The position numbers and the translations under genes were made by a program. DNA of 64,000 nt. It comes from Nephromyces sp. MM_2019. Its lineage: Eukaryota; Apicomplexa; Aconoidasida; Nephromycida. Below the pieces are notes generated by a model. That model saw only the letters and a program-made list of their open reading frames with translations, had not been told where the DNA came from and made no database searches. The stretch is taken from NCBI GenBank assembly GCA_015657535.1, contig JADHZB010002010.1, positions 50,160 through 114,159 of the forward strand, in the 5' to 3' direction. How positions within the stretch are numbered: the first letter of the stretch is position 1; each line of letters begins with the position of its first letter. This document shows, one piece after another, positions 23,284 to 36,276 of the stretch.

Positions 23284-25736
23284 TTAGAAACTCGATGTGG
23301 ATTTCGGACCAGCAGCTATTACAGCATCTGTTGCCATATCTTTATATTGTTCAAAATTCTTTTCAAATAAATCAGCTAATTGAGAAAGCCTGCTAGAGTA
23401 GTCATTGATATCCTTCCACCCAACTTCAGGGTTTAGAATGTCATATGGGATACCATCAACAGTGTCAGGTATCTTAAGGCCAAAGATACTCATATTCTGT
23501 GTGAAAGGTCAGAGAGTTAAGATTAGAGTTTATGCAATAAATTGTTTATCAACTTACTTGAAATTTTGATTTTATCAAGGTATTGTCATGAATTGCATCT
23601 ATTATTTTTCGAGTATACTTAAGTGGGATTCTGTACCCAGTTTCTGAGCCATAACAACCTTTGACCCATCCAGTGTTTACCATCCATACAGTGGTTGAAT
23701 GTTCATCGAGCTTCTTAGCCTAATTGAATTGTAAGTTTAAGTTGTCAGGTTTGTTTATAAATTGAATTGAAATTGAGCTTACAAGTTGGAGGGCGTATGA
23801 AATAGGGTGTAAAGGTAAAAATGGGGCTCCAAAGCATGCAGAGAAAGTTGCGGTAGGCTCATATATTCCTTGTTCAGTGCCTGCCATTTTACTTGTATAG
23901 CCACTAATGAAGTGGTACATGGTTTGTTCAGTCGTTAAAAGGCTAACAGGAGGTAGGACACCAAATGCATCACAAGTCTGAAAAAAAATGGAGTCAGTTT
24001 CAAGCATTGAGCTTCAAGATTTGAGGTCTATATACCAATAAAATGATGTTGTTGGGATGAGAGTCCACTTTTGCAGGGATATAAGAATTGCTTATGAATT
24101 CTAATGGGTAGGCACATCTTGTGTTTTCAGTTATTGAGATATCTTTGTAATCTACTTCTCTTGTCACCTCATCAATGGTAACATTTTCAAGTACAGATCC
24201 AAACCTAAAGGTTTAAAAAAGAAAATAAACAAGTCTAATATCAAAAAAAATTTTACAAGTTAATCAACTGACTTAATAGCATCATATATTTCAGGTTCGT
24301 TAGATCTTGAGAGATCTTTACATTTTGCATAGCACCCTCCTTCTATGTTAAAGACTCCTTTATTTGTCCATACGTGTTCGTCATCACCAATGAGATATCG
24401 ACTAGGGTCTGCAGACTATAGATAGATCAAGGATAGAAAGAAAATAATGTTTTGCTAGCTAATTAAATTATTTACTAGAGTAGTTTTGCCGGTTCCAGAA
24501 AGTCCAAAAAATAATGTAACATCTCCATTCTTTCCCATATTACAAGAGGAATGTAGGGGGAGTTGCCCACATTTAGGCATTAAGTACATCATTACTGTCA
24601 AAACTCCTTTTTTCATTTCGCCAGCATATTGTGTACCTAAAATAACTATTTCTCCTCTACTTAGGTTAAGAGAAACACTGGTCTGGCTAGTTACACCTAT
24701 AAATTAATATAACATAAAAAAGAATTCAAAATAAATTAACTCATAATTCTACAAGTCTAGTACCGGCTGTATAGCGATTTGCAACAAAACATCCTGCATT
24801 ATATATAATAAAGTCAGGCTTGAAATTTTTAAGAGTTAATGGATCAGGCTTAATAAGCATATTCCTCATAAATAAGGCATGGTAAGCTCTTGTTGTAATA
24901 ACACGGATTTTGACTTGAAATTCAGGGTCCCAACCTGCATACCCATCAACTATGTACAATCGCTCCTGTAGATTTAAATAATCAATCGCTCTTTCACGGT
25001 TGATAAGGTAAGACTTTTCTTCCAAGGGGAAATTAACTTTACCCCACCAAATGTCCTTTTCAGAGGAAGGCTCTTTTACTATACGCTTATCACTAGGAGA
25101 TCTTCCAGTTTTAGCACCTGAAAAGTTTGCCATGTATTCTATAAAATATTAAGAGTTATAATCCTTTTATTCAAATACCTGAACTACAGCATAAAGCTCC
25201 TGTGTTTGTAATATACGAGTCTTTCTCATAAGTTAACGCTTTCTCATAAAGTGTAGCAGGTGATGCATTGTGAAATACTGTCTTCACATTGATGCCATAC
25301 TGTAATTGGTTAATTAAAAGGAAATAACTCTAAAATATTATTTTCTTTTAATTATATAAATAAAAAATTTGATAAAACTTATTAAATGAGAGGAGTTATT
25401 TAAATTATTGTAGAATCGAATCGAAATTCTAACCTTTTGCATCTCCTTATTCATGTTAGATTGGTGTAGCAATTGACCAAGGAGAAAGTTGTCAAAATCT
25501 GACATAGATGAAACTCCAGGGGTTGAATGCTGTAGTTGTTTTTCTAACTGTTTTGTGAAGTTTTTGAAAAGCTCATTTTGTGCATCCCCATTAATAGAAT
25601 CATCTTCCACAAGGGTTGTGGGAGGGTTAGATTTATTATTTAAAAGTTCCTCCAACTGAGTGTTTCTAGTAGTTGCCATTGCAGCTAATTGACCTAAGTT
25701 GTTAAGAAAAATTTGGTGAGTATTACCATTACTCAT
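23284..25736 (-). CDS. PEPCK: ATP-dependent phosphoenolpyruvate carboxykinase
   Basis: Interconverts oxaloacetate plus ATP with phosphoenolpyruvate, ADP and CO2; in apicomplexans it links the TCA cycle and glutamine use to PEP. Nine exons: 25434-25736, 25179-25299, 24764-25138, 24476-24696, 24273-24415, 24036-24204, 23783-23977, 23558-23719, 23284-23496. They total 634 codons in phase. Motifs in order: substrate-binding [56 protein letters not shown], kinase-1a P-loop GLSGTGKTT (~331-339), kinase-2 [54 protein letters not shown]. The P-loop form and these motifs are those of the ATP type, not the GTP type. An N-terminal stretch of about 100 polar, Gln/Asn-rich residues precedes the conserved YGI start and lacks a signal peptide. 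Cytosolic or mitochondrial location cannot be told from sequence. Confidence 0.96.
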
Positions 25737-27443
25737 TTCTTAAAGTTTGTTTTATTGTATAACCGGGGTGAATGTTAAGTTATTTAAAATGCATTAATTA
25801 TCAAGACTGAAATTTCAGAGTTAAGAAGGATATGGGAAGAAAAGGTGTTCTGCAGAGTTGTTAAGAAAAATTTTGTCTTACACAAGAAAGCTAGAGTAAC
25901 AATTGTTTTCATAAAGTTTGTTTATGTTCATAGGAAGTTGGGGAGTAACATTTGGAGAATGCTTTGCTTTAGAGATTTTTGTTTAGTTATTAAGTAAATT
26001 ATCGCTTTATGCAACAGCTAGTGTTTAGAAATGTTAAAAGTTACTTTAAATAATAATCAAGAAAGTGGCAGTTTATAGCATGTTTTGCTTTTAATCATAC
26101 TTAGAAGAAGTATGTGTAACTAACTCTTTGCAAATTGTTTACATAAATAAATTTTTGAAATCTTATTTCACAAACAAGGTGGGTTAATTGTACGTGAGAA
26201 TTAATTAATCTTTTAAGAGCAATCTAAATAAATATAACTAACTCATTAGCTTTGCATGAAATTTGCTATTATTATTCAGTATTTTACTTTAGTGTTTAGA
26301 CCCATGACTGTTTTACCAAACAACTTGTTTTCACCATACATTATGTTTATCTAGCACATCCTATAAACTCCCCAGTTGATAAATATGAGATTCTAGCATT
26401 AATTTTAGGCGTGGAGCAGAGTAATAAAATTAAAAAATTTTATTGTACTCTTTTAATGCTTTCACCGAGTGTGTGACCAAGGACAGCTAAGCTGTATAAC
26501 AAATATATAATAGGGCTCGTGCTTACAGGAAATTATCTTGATGTACTAACATAATTTACTGTGAGCACTTATTTTGTATACACGCTTAACATTGTAGGCT
26601 TTTTTGTGCCTTTTAAAGCACATTCACGATTTAATTTTTATTTTTAGCTATTTTAAAGCTTTTGTTCTATATACTTTTCTTCTCCGCTATTAAAAAGTTT
26701 TGGTTACACTTTTCTTTTGTCAGGACTGAACGCTTATTCTATTGAACATTTTGGCTAGGAGTTTGCTTTATATTAGATACCTACTACTAAATCACTCATT
26801 TGATCTTAAAAACTTGAATTGAAAACTATACTTTTAGCCGTGTGATATTTGCCTTACCACTCACTGATTTGCAAAACAAATAAAACTCGAGTTGTTTTGA
26901 TCCTACAATGTAGGCTTTTCCCACTTCATAATGCAAAATCACATAAAATTAATTTTATTAAATAAAAATAATTATCCAAAAGAAAACTGGCCCCTCAAAT
27001 CTCCTTACTTGAAAATAGTACATTTTTAGTGCATTTATGTTCGAATTATAAATTATATAGTTGATTGTAATTGTAAAATTTAGTTAATTCTCAGAGTTGA
27101 TTCAATAACAACTTTAAACCTTCGAAACGAAAACAAAGTTTATCATACGAAGGATATATTCCAGTCTTTTGCGAACAATTACTGTAAACATATCTTGCTT
27201 TTAGTTAAGCTTTCGTGAGCAACTTAATTGGCGCATTGAAATTTAAACTCCAATGGAAAAAATTGAATCAATTCTCTTGATGATACTGAAACTATGAAAT
27301 TCTTAAAATTTTTATACTATTTTTTACTTCTTTATTGTTTAATAAGCTCCTGAATTGTTGTTTATCTTACTATTATACTTAAAATGAAATTACGAACTAT
27401 GTCTAAAACAGATTATGGGAAACCATTTTGAAAATAAGAAAAA

Positions 27444-27469
27444 TTTTGACACCGATGAGAGTGTCAAAA
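27444..27469. repeat. Perfect inverted repeat (9 bp arms, 8 nt loop)
   Basis: TTTTGACAC, eight bases (CGATGAGA), then GTGTCAAAA. It lies about 900 bp downstream of the IspG stop and 1.7 kb upstream of the PEPCK start. The role is unknown. Confidence 0.65.
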
Positions 27470-27948
27470 ATTAGACCTTTTTATATCAAATCTCTGGGGC
27501 CTAAAGCAAACAGAAAATTTTCTCATTTGTCAATGCTGTTAATTTATTATTGTAAAAAGAGAATTTTGAAACAATTTTATTCTTGGTTTGAATAACAGCA
27601 TATTCTACCACAATTAATATGTGAATTTACAATTAAAAAGGGAGATTTGCTTTAAGCAAAAATAAAATTTATAACAAAATTTTTTGAGAATACAGGTTCT
27701 AATACCAAAATATTATTACTTATGATTGTACTATCTTTAGATGCTTATGAATAGACGACCGCTTTTAAATTATTTTATATGAACTAATAATAATTTTATG
27801 AAAATAAAGTGTAAGTTTAATTAACTTGTCGCTCCAATAATTACTTAACTGATGAGTTTTTAAGAAATTCAATTAACTATCACACTTAGGTCTATATATA
27901 TTTTTAAATTATTGAAAAAAATTCCGAATGAAAAAACAGTATTAATCT

Positions 27949-27973
27949 AAGCTTAGTCTTTTGGACTAAGCTT
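27949..27973. repeat. Perfect inverted repeat (10 bp arms, 5 nt loop)
   Basis: AAGCTTAGTC, five bases (TTTTG), then GACTAAGCTT. The stem is perfect and would form a stable hairpin. It lies about 375 bp upstream, on the + strand, of the IspG stop codon, that is, beyond the IspG 3' end. It may be a 3' structure of that transcript. Confidence 0.7.
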
Positions 27974-28326
27974 TTGAGATGTGTTTATTCATTGTAATTA
28001 AGCTTTTAAAAGAAGTTTATCCCGATAGGAGTTTACCTAACAAATGTCTAGCAATGTGAAATAATCAATTCCAAAAGTATGTATTTGTATAAGTCCTTTA
28101 AAATTTTCCATGTTTTATTTCGGAGTCAAGCTCAGGGCAAACTTTACTTCATAAAAAAGATACTAGAAGCATTCATAAGTGTGGTAATGCAAGTTAGTGG
28201 TGATATGTGCTAGTAAGTGCTCTACATTTTCAAAAAATTACTATGCTCAAATTTGCATAGAAGCTTTAAATAGTTAGAAGGAACTTTATCAAGGTGAGTT
28301 TTAGTAGATAGTTAAGTTAGCTAGTA

Positions 28327-31300
28327 TTAAGGATCTACCCAACGATCATGTTTCTGAAATGAAATAGTTTCTCTTATGTTTTTTATACAAAAACTGTTTT
28401 GATATTCGTACCTTTATGAGGCTGATCAAGCGGTCACATGCTTGATCATTTGGGATGCCCCTTTCAATTATTTGTTTCCCAACATATAAGTCAACCTGAG
28501 AATATAAAAATGATTAATATATCTCGATTTGAAAAAAATATATTTTTTGTTTACTTTTCCTGGTGAGCCACCAACATATCCAAAATCAGCATCAGCCATT
28601 TCTCCAACTCCATTTACTATACAGCCCATAACAGCGATTGAAACACCTGGAAGATGGCCAGTTTTGTGTTTTATTTTCTTGGTAACTTCCTATTTTAGTG
28701 AGGATCAGAAAATTCCGGGGATAATCAATTTTTATCAGTTATGGGGGCTAATATAAAATGTAGTGTTGAAGGAATCAAAATTTTGAAGTGGTTATTACTT
28801 GTAGGTCAAATAGGGTCCTGCCGCAAGATGGACAAGATATAAATTCAGTCTTGACAGTCCTCATCCTTGACCCCTAAAAAAGAATTTTACAAATCGATAT
28901 GTGTTGATGCGTATAAATAAAAGGATTACAACCTGAAGGATGTTGAAAGAGAGTTCTTTTATAATAGTGTGAGGAAATTCAGTATCTATTAGTAAACCGT
29001 CTCCTAATTTATCAATCAATAGGCTTCCGATTTCCATTGCTCCAATTAGTGTTAGATCCTGTTATAGTGGTTAAACAATATGAGAAATAAAAAAATATAT
29101 AAATACATTTTAATTGCGTTACGAATACTTATTTGCTTTACTAATAAATAGAACAAAGTGCTTATTAAGAAATTTTGTGGATAGTATTTTAACCTCAAGG
29201 CTCATAATTTTATAATCAGGAACAAAATGATGGATCACAGGAATTTCAATTTTATTTCTTTTGAGTATGTCAAATATACGACGTGACGCACGCAGGCGGT
29301 TCAATTCAGAGCTAATCTTCAAGATCAAAAATGAAGGATGCTCCTGGGATTGAATGTATGTGAAATGCTTGTCACATTAATTGAATTAAAAATTGTCTGA
29401 ACTGACCTGTAAAACTTCGAATATTTTCAAGATTTCTTCTTCTGTCTCGCTTCCAATGATTGTAGGAATAATTTCTATACTTCCTTCCGGTGGTAATAAT
29501 TTTATGTTTGAGTGATATGACTTATTCTTAGTAATCAATTCCTCAACTTCATTCGTTTTAAGAGTTGCTACAGATCCAGGGATTGGGAGCTCTAAAAGTG
29601 ATTTATAAGGTGCTACTATTCCAATATTAGCTTTGTTTAATTGCTTAATTGAATGATCAATGTTATCATTAGCTAATCCTCCTAAGGAACTCAAATATAT
29701 TGAATCAGGTGTATTCAAACTCCTTGAAAGCTCTCCATTTTTGAGTACAAGGCCTAAATCTGAGAAGAGCTCTTTCTGATTGATAAAAAAAACAAAGTTA
29801 TCTTAGCTAAAATTTGAGTCAAGTTGAATCAAGCAAACGAGTTTTGGATTAGGATTGCTTATATTTATATATGGGATTGCTTTCTTAAAATTCGTAACAG
29901 ATCTTAGTCTTATAGTAAGATAAGTCTTTTGTTTCAAATTAAGTGCTTACGGGCTTTTCAAGAGCCTTAAATGGGATATTCAAAAAAACTGAACCATCTT
30001 TATGTATATAATGATTAGCAACATGGCTTGGAAGTTGTTTTTTTAGCTCTCTCTTGGTGATATTATTAAAATTACGAGTAGTCTCAATGTATTCAGGAAT
30101 GTTTCTCATTTTTTTTAGCTCATTTTCATTGTTAAAGTAATTAAGGGCAGACTCAGCTAGCCTCTTGCAAGTCTTAAGTTCTTCCCACGGGTCTTCAGTA
30201 AGGGAAACACGTATAGTATCACCTATACCGTCCTGAAGCAAACTACCTATGCCAATTGCAGACTTTATTCTGCCATCTTCTCCTTTGAGTTAAGTTTTAA
30301 AAAGTTGAAGCCATGAAGGTTTGATATAAAAGAATTTTAATTGCTTTAATGAGTTACCTTGACCTGCTTCAGTTACACCTAAGTGAATTGGATAATCAAA
30401 ACCTCTTTTATACATCTCTGACGCAAGCAATCTATAAGAATTAACCATAATTGATGGATTTGAGGCTTTCATAGAGAAGCAAAAGTTGTGGTAGTCATGG
30501 TCTCTACAAATTGAAGCGAATTCAAAAGCTGATTCAACCATGCCTATAGGTGAATCACCATAAAAGTTCATTATTCTGGAAGAGAGTGACCTAATATATA
30601 TATAAGTTTGATAGGGTTAAAAGGTTTTGAATTTGAAATGTTTTCAATAGGAAATGGTTTCCTACCCGTGGTTAGTTCCAATCCTCAAAGCCCTATCAAA
30701 TCTTTTACATTTTTCAATCAAAGGTAGTAATTGCTGTAGGAAAGATCAACATGAATTTATCCTGCTGTATAAAATAGCTATCGATTGTTTGAAAATAACC
30801 CACTTCCTCGATCCTTTTCCGACCTTCAAGGAATTCATTCTCATTTTTGTAGATTTGTGTTTTAAAATTCTTTCTGCCATCTACGTAATTGCCAGGGTTG
30901 ACTCTTATTTTATCAAAAACTTCTACAGCTAGTGATGCAATCTTTTAAGACACAAATGAATAAAATAAACAAGTATAGCTAAGATATATAGGGTAGTTAA
31001 ACATTCGAAAATGTAGCTTTCTAGATCATTTTTGTTTAGTTTAAAGATATACCAGTTGAGTAACAATAAATTATCGAGTATTTATTTTAGAGAAGTAGCG
31101 CTATATTTAAATTTCTCTCGTAATGTAATTATTTTATTTACTTTTGGATTGAAATGAATATCGGCTACAATAGGTGTGTCGCAGTTCCGTTTAATCATTT
31201 GATCCCTAATTTTATGACTAGCTTCTGCTTCTTTCACGCCTTGGACAGTAATTCTTATAAGTTCTGCTCCAGCTTCAGTGCATTTTAAAATCTTGAGAGT

Positions 31301-32063
31301 AATATTTGAAGAATCAACACATTATCAAACAGGCTTGTTTAGCTCGTTAGGCTTAGTTTAATAGTGGGTAGACAATGCTTATAGAGTGTAGTTACTTGAT
31401 CTATGGTTTCGTTGATATTCCTAGTGTCCGAATTGACCATTGTCTGACAAACAATTGGATGCATGCTGCCCATCCGTACCTTTCCAATTTTGATTGTTCG
31501 AGAAGGGAACCTCTTGGAAATCTTTAGGTCTTCGCAATATCTTGGAGGAAGTGGCTAAAAAAAAAGCAAAATTGGAATTGGTAGGAATTTAAATTTTTTT
31601 CAAATTGTATTATTAATGTCTGAAATATATCTTCGTTTACCGTTATTTTTGCTTTCGTGTCGATTCGTGGGGTCCTTAATAAAAAATTAAAAGCATATGT
31701 CTTAAGTTATTTATTGTTTAAATTCGAATGATATGTATATATATATATATAATGGAGTTGGTTATTTGGAGTTTTAGAATAAGTTAAATTTTAGCTAAAT
31801 AGAAATGGTAATTGATTGGAATATATGGAATCAGTCGAAAATTGTACATTGAATCCTATGTCGTAATATCAAAGTTCAGTTTTTGCATACCACTTTTCGT
31901 TATTGAGCCTCAACCGACTGTACCTGCTAAACATCTCCTCATATGTTCGGGAATCTTGCTTGAAACTTTTGCGTTTATATCCTTCGGAATCATTGGCCAA
32001 GAATAGTGATAATATAAAGAAGAAACGCCAAATTAGATTTGGTCTCAGTATATTACTGAACAT
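28327..32063 (-). CDS. ispG: 4-hydroxy-3-methylbut-2-enyl diphosphate synthase (IspG/GcpE), apicoplast-targeted
   Basis: Iron-sulfur enzyme of the plastid MEP isoprenoid pathway that reduces MEcPP to HMBPP. Fifteen exons: 31891-32063, 31641-31674, 31396-31554, 31142-31291, 30804-30941, 30666-30733, 30358-30590, 29951-30282, 29407-29775, 29194-29343, 28933-29058, 28799-28873, 28555-28689, 28412-28495, 28327-28353. They total 751 codons in phase. A signal peptide ([14 protein letters not shown]) and basic transit region occupy the first ~65 residues. Next come [62 protein letters not shown] and SMKASNP. The large middle insertion (exons 8-10) is typical of the plant/apicomplexan three-domain form. 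The 4Fe-4S ligands are CPSC (658, 661) and GCIVNGVGE (Cys692, Glu699), and the protein ends KHDRWVDP. The 34-bp second exon is unusually short but restores phase and the expected residues. Confidence 0.96.
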
Positions 32064-33964
32064 GTGTCTTAAAAATAAAAATTGTTCAATATCCCGAAGT
32101 AGTCCATCTTTTTGATGTTACAGTAATTAAGCATATATTGACTGCCATAAAGATAATTTTTTAACTGTTTTATAAATAGATAAAATTAAAGGTGTATAAT
32201 TGTGTATGTTTTGTTAGTATGAGGTGCCCTTGTTATATTTAACACTAAGAAATTTCAAGCCGATTGATTTAACTATGTTTTGGCTTTCTAGATTGCTTTG
32301 TGAAGGTGTGTTTATGTGTTTATAATTATTTAAAGGTGTAGTAGTGGAATTTTGTAGAGAAAACTATAAGAAGAGGTTAAATATCAGGAGTTGTTGGCAT
32401 AGATATTTTTTTTTAATTTCTTATCTTTGAAAGAAGTAGATTTATTTAAATTTTTCATTATATAATTTATTAATTTTTCATTATATAATTTATTAATTTC
32501 ATTTATATAAAATTTCAATCAGGTTTTAAGCCAAATAAATGTTTGAGGTGTTCTCGTTAAAAAGATTTGGCTATTATTAAGATTAGTGAGGCTACAAAGA
32601 ATCCTTATGCTATTCAAAATTTTAATTCAAAAAACTCTAATGAGCAGGTTGAAGATCTAAAAATTTCGTAAAATCCTAAGTAAAAAAAGGAAAATTTCTT
32701 ATAATTTGTTACTTTCTATATGCCTTTATGATTTTTAAAAATTTATAAATCTATTCAGCTTAATGTAATAGATGATCTTTAATTGAACTTTCACATTAAT
32801 AATTCAGCTAGTCTATTTATTCTTTACAGTCAAATTCTTTTCTACAAGCTTTTTAGTTTACTATTGAAATTGACTATTTCAATCACACTTATTGATGTTA
32901 CGACTCTTTTTTAATCACTACCTTTAACAAAAAAAAATTTGTAGGCTCGTTCAATAGTCTAACTTAAATTAAAGATTACATGACATGTATATATTTACAA
33001 CCCAATAATTTAATAAATTTATCATATAAATATCCAAGGCTATTTACTTTAGCTCAGCTTGCCAACTTTACATCTTGTTTGTGTCAGGACATAATGACAT
33101 GTTACCAAATAATTTATTCTAAATCAGTTTCTGATTTAAGATTTTTTGAAATATAAAATTATATATATGTAAATATTTGGTAAAGATTTATATAAACTGG
33201 CAGAATTATTCTCCAACAATAGGCTTGTTTTAAACTTGATTTTTGGAGGAGTTGATTTAATGCTTAAATGGAAAAGTATATCTAATTAAAACAAAGAATA
33301 TAGTTGTTTTAAAAGGGAATAGAGCAATTAAAGTATTATTGATTAAAATAAAGCAATGTAGCAGTGATAAGGGAAAAACAGGTAGTACCAAATTGATAGT
33401 AAGCTCACAGAATATCTGCAGAGTCAAAAACTTTACAAGTGTGTTTTCAAAAAAGAGTTAGGCAAACGAATTGAAATAATTAAATACTAAGCCGTGGAGA
33501 GTATTATGGCTGATACTTTTAGGAGGATGTAATTTTCATCCAATTTTTATAAAAATTGAAGGAACTTTCGTTTGAGTAGCTTGCACTAATACAGCAATAA
33601 TTGGAGATAAAAATTTTCAAGTAACATCTTTAATGAAAGGTTGAGTTTATCTACTAATAGTATATTTAACAGTTGCCATAAATATAATTTTTATTTCATA
33701 ATTTCTAATTCATCAAGAGAGTTATATTGCTTAATATCATCTGTTAAGACGTGTAGATGAGAGCTCGTGGTTAGCTTTGAAAACTGATTTGACCTATTTT
33801 ATAAAATGTTCATTAATTGTCAGCCTAATTATTGTATTATTGCTTTGTGGTCGCTATATATCTAAGACTTAATGATCAAAATTAATAGCGCTTATAGTAT
33901 TGAAAGAAGTAAATGTATTAGCTTTTAATCTTCCGAGCCTATCTCCTAAATCATCAAAACTTAC
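32064..33964. other. Intergenic region between AP2 gene and IspG, with a short tandem duplication
   Basis: About 1.9 kb upstream of IspG and downstream of the AP2 gene. No gene seen. It contains a 23 bp unit repeated twice in tandem at 32451-32496. Confidence 0.5.
32451..32496. repeat. Two tandem copies of a 23 bp AT unit
   Basis: Exact tandem duplication; each copy reads TTTTTCATTATATA followed by ATTTATTAA. A simple slippage-type repeat with no evident function. Confidence 0.75.
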
Positions 33965-34922
33965 TTAATATGTTTTAAATTTGTAAGTAAAATCGAGGTT
34001 CTGGTGAATAGCTTGCATTTGGATTGGTTCATATAAGTTAAACTGTAATCTGTGGTTAAGAGATAGTTCTGGGTTGATGTAGCTTTTATTATCTGTCCCA
34101 ACTAATTGGTTTATATGGATATCTGGATATATAAAGCTCTCATTATAAATACTGTTATAGTGCCTCGCTATAAAGTTATTATTGTCTGTATTATAATTTT
34201 GATAGAGCTGAGTATTCAATTGCCTGTTACTATTTATTTGGGAGGACTCATAAGGTGGAACCTTTAATCCAATTCCCGAATAGTTTGAGTATGGAAGGGC
34301 CTAAGTCAATTTTTGTACGATATAATCAAAGTAATTGCATTGAAGATATTTAATTTGTGAAAATTAAAAATAATATTTTTGTTTTGCTTTAACAAGTCAT
34401 AAATCATAGTTTTAATTAGTGCGAGTATATATGTGTAAGCTAAGATGGTGTTTGATTTATAAATATCTGAGTCACTTAAATGTCGTATTTAAAAGCTCTA
34501 ACCTTATGTGGATAAGGGTCCAGGTTGTCTTGATAGGGTGGATGATTCTTTCCTATGCTCTTATTGGAGCCTTGTACAATGCAAAAATTTTCTTTTGTTT
34601 CAGCCTTCCAACGTTCCCTTTGTTCAGTAGCTAGATTTCTAGCTTGGCAAAAGCCAAACTGCGAAACACAAAAGTTTTTGTAACGCCTTTTGCCTTTATA
34701 GGTGAAGTCTGCAACCCAATATCTTCCTGTAAATCTAATTCCGGTTTTTTGAGGAAATTCTCTAAGCAATCTGGTGTAATCATTTTTAGTATGTCGGAAA
34801 TAAGATCGAACAAGTCGCGTCTTACTGTTTTGTGATGAATTCTCAGTAATTCGTGTGCTCATATTTAATTCGTTGGTATTTGGATTTATAATATGAGTAT
34901 TAGAAACTGGATTGCTAGGCAT
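33965..34922 (-). CDS. AP2-domain protein (ApiAP2-type putative transcription factor)
   Basis: Probable DNA-binding regulator. Two exons, 34503-34922 and 33965-34300, encode 251 residues. A single AP2 domain spans about residues 60-106: GIRFTGRYWVADFTYKGKRR, then YKNFCVSQFGFCQARNLATE and QRERW. This fits the apicomplexan AP2 pattern of strand, Trp, basic turn (GKRR), F-V-x-x-FG and A-x-x-LA. The N-terminal 55 residues are polar. The second exon encodes an Asn-, Gln- and Tyr-rich tail of about 110 residues with no known domain. At 251 residues it is small for an ApiAP2. The start at 34922 is the first ATG of the open exon. A GTAAG follows directly after the stop codon but cannot extend the protein. 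Target sequence and stage of action are unknown. Confidence 0.88.
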
Positions 34923-35915
34923 CGAACTTAAAATAAAGATTGGTTCTCTTCAAGTTGGTAAAAATAATGGTTTTGGCAGGGCAAGCTTCTCTTAAGGCTG
35001 TGCTACTCCTTCTACTTTTGTTGCAAAATCGAAGAGACCTTCAAGCCTATCACCATATTTTTTGGCAGACTAGGAGGGTGCTTGTCATTGCCACAGAAAT
35101 CTGAAGGATTCATGTATTTTACGCTCATTTTTTATATTTCTAAAAACTAATTTGCTGCGGAGTGAATTCAATTAGGTTTATGAGCATACAAAAATTATTT
35201 AATTTATGATGAAAATATCAACTGATTTTAAAAATTGTTTTAATTTTGGCGCATAAGTATTAAAATGTATTTAATGATTCAGCAAGTATTAGATTTGTGT
35301 ATAATTATTTTTGGGATCTTCTAACTAGTATTTTTTGGCCTTTCTAGCTAATGCTTTGTAAAATATTTTTTTTAGTAATCTCAGATTATTCACAAGTTTA
35401 GTAGAATGCTGAATCGTTTTAAGTTTTAAAAGCGTAACTACACCTTAAAAGATGCTGTCAAGATAATTAAAAAATCTAAAGTTGTGAATTGTCGTACTCA
35501 AGAAATATCTGGGTAGGGTCCTAGCTTATAAAGATGCGCTTTAAGCAGGTCTAAAGGTAAATAAACTTTCAGCTGTAAATATTTCATATAGAACTTCTGA
35601 GCTAGGTGGCTGCAAGGAAGTTAAAATATCAGATTGTATATAAATCAATGTATTCTATGCATTAATGTGCACAAAAGATAAGTTATTTACACAATAAACT
35701 GTTTGGTATTCTTAATTGCACCTATATAAGGTATTGAATATATATATATCCATATGCATATACTCAGATCAAAGGAGTGGGCTAATAAACTTGGGCCAAT
35801 TTTATTGAATGTGTTTAGGCACTTTCTAATGATTAATGAAGTTTCAAAAAAGATGTATGATGCTTTGATTAGTTTTTTAAAATATTAATTACCAACAATT
35901 GTTCAAGTTTACCTT

Positions 35916-35940
35916 AATATATATATATATATATATATAT
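35916..35940. repeat. (TA)n microsatellite
   Basis: About 12 uninterrupted TA units, seen directly. Confidence 0.85.
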
Positions 35941-36276
35941 TAACCAGTTCAAAACTACCAATCAGAACTTTAAAATAATTGTCACAGCTGATAATTGTAA
36001 ATTTAATAAGATAGTTTTATCCAAATTTGGACTTATAACACCAAGCTATATATAGGTATGCATAATGAAATTAATCTCACTACGCTCAGTCAAACCGATT
36101 AAAGCATTTTAAACGCTTTCATGATTTAATTTTATCTAAATTAGCTGTTCTATATGTGCTTAATTATGTGTTGTGTTATCCATTTAGTCCCCAAAAGAAA
36201 AGAATCTATTATTTTAGATTTAGATTAACTCTATAGCTGCTAAATTTTTAACATCTTACATCAAACTACAATGCAC

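Larger units (their letters stand above)
25737..28326. other. Intergenic region between IspG and PEPCK, with two hairpins
   Basis: About 2.6 kb that should hold the PEPCK promoter and the IspG 3' flank. No coding region or RNA gene was recognised. Two perfect inverted repeats lie in it (27444-27469 and 27949-27973). Confidence 0.5.

Noticed and set aside
24486..24707. Plus-strand frame opposite PEPCK
   Set aside because: Shadow of the highly conserved P-loop exon on the other strand.
26489..26503. AGCTGTATAACAAA shared with the left-edge repeat (near 146)
   Set aside because: A 14-base match in 64 kb of AT-rich DNA is expected by chance; the flanks do not align.
31812..32115. Two plus-strand frames opposite the first IspG exon
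   Set aside because: Antisense shadows; the minus-strand frame gives a signal peptide and joins IspG in phase.
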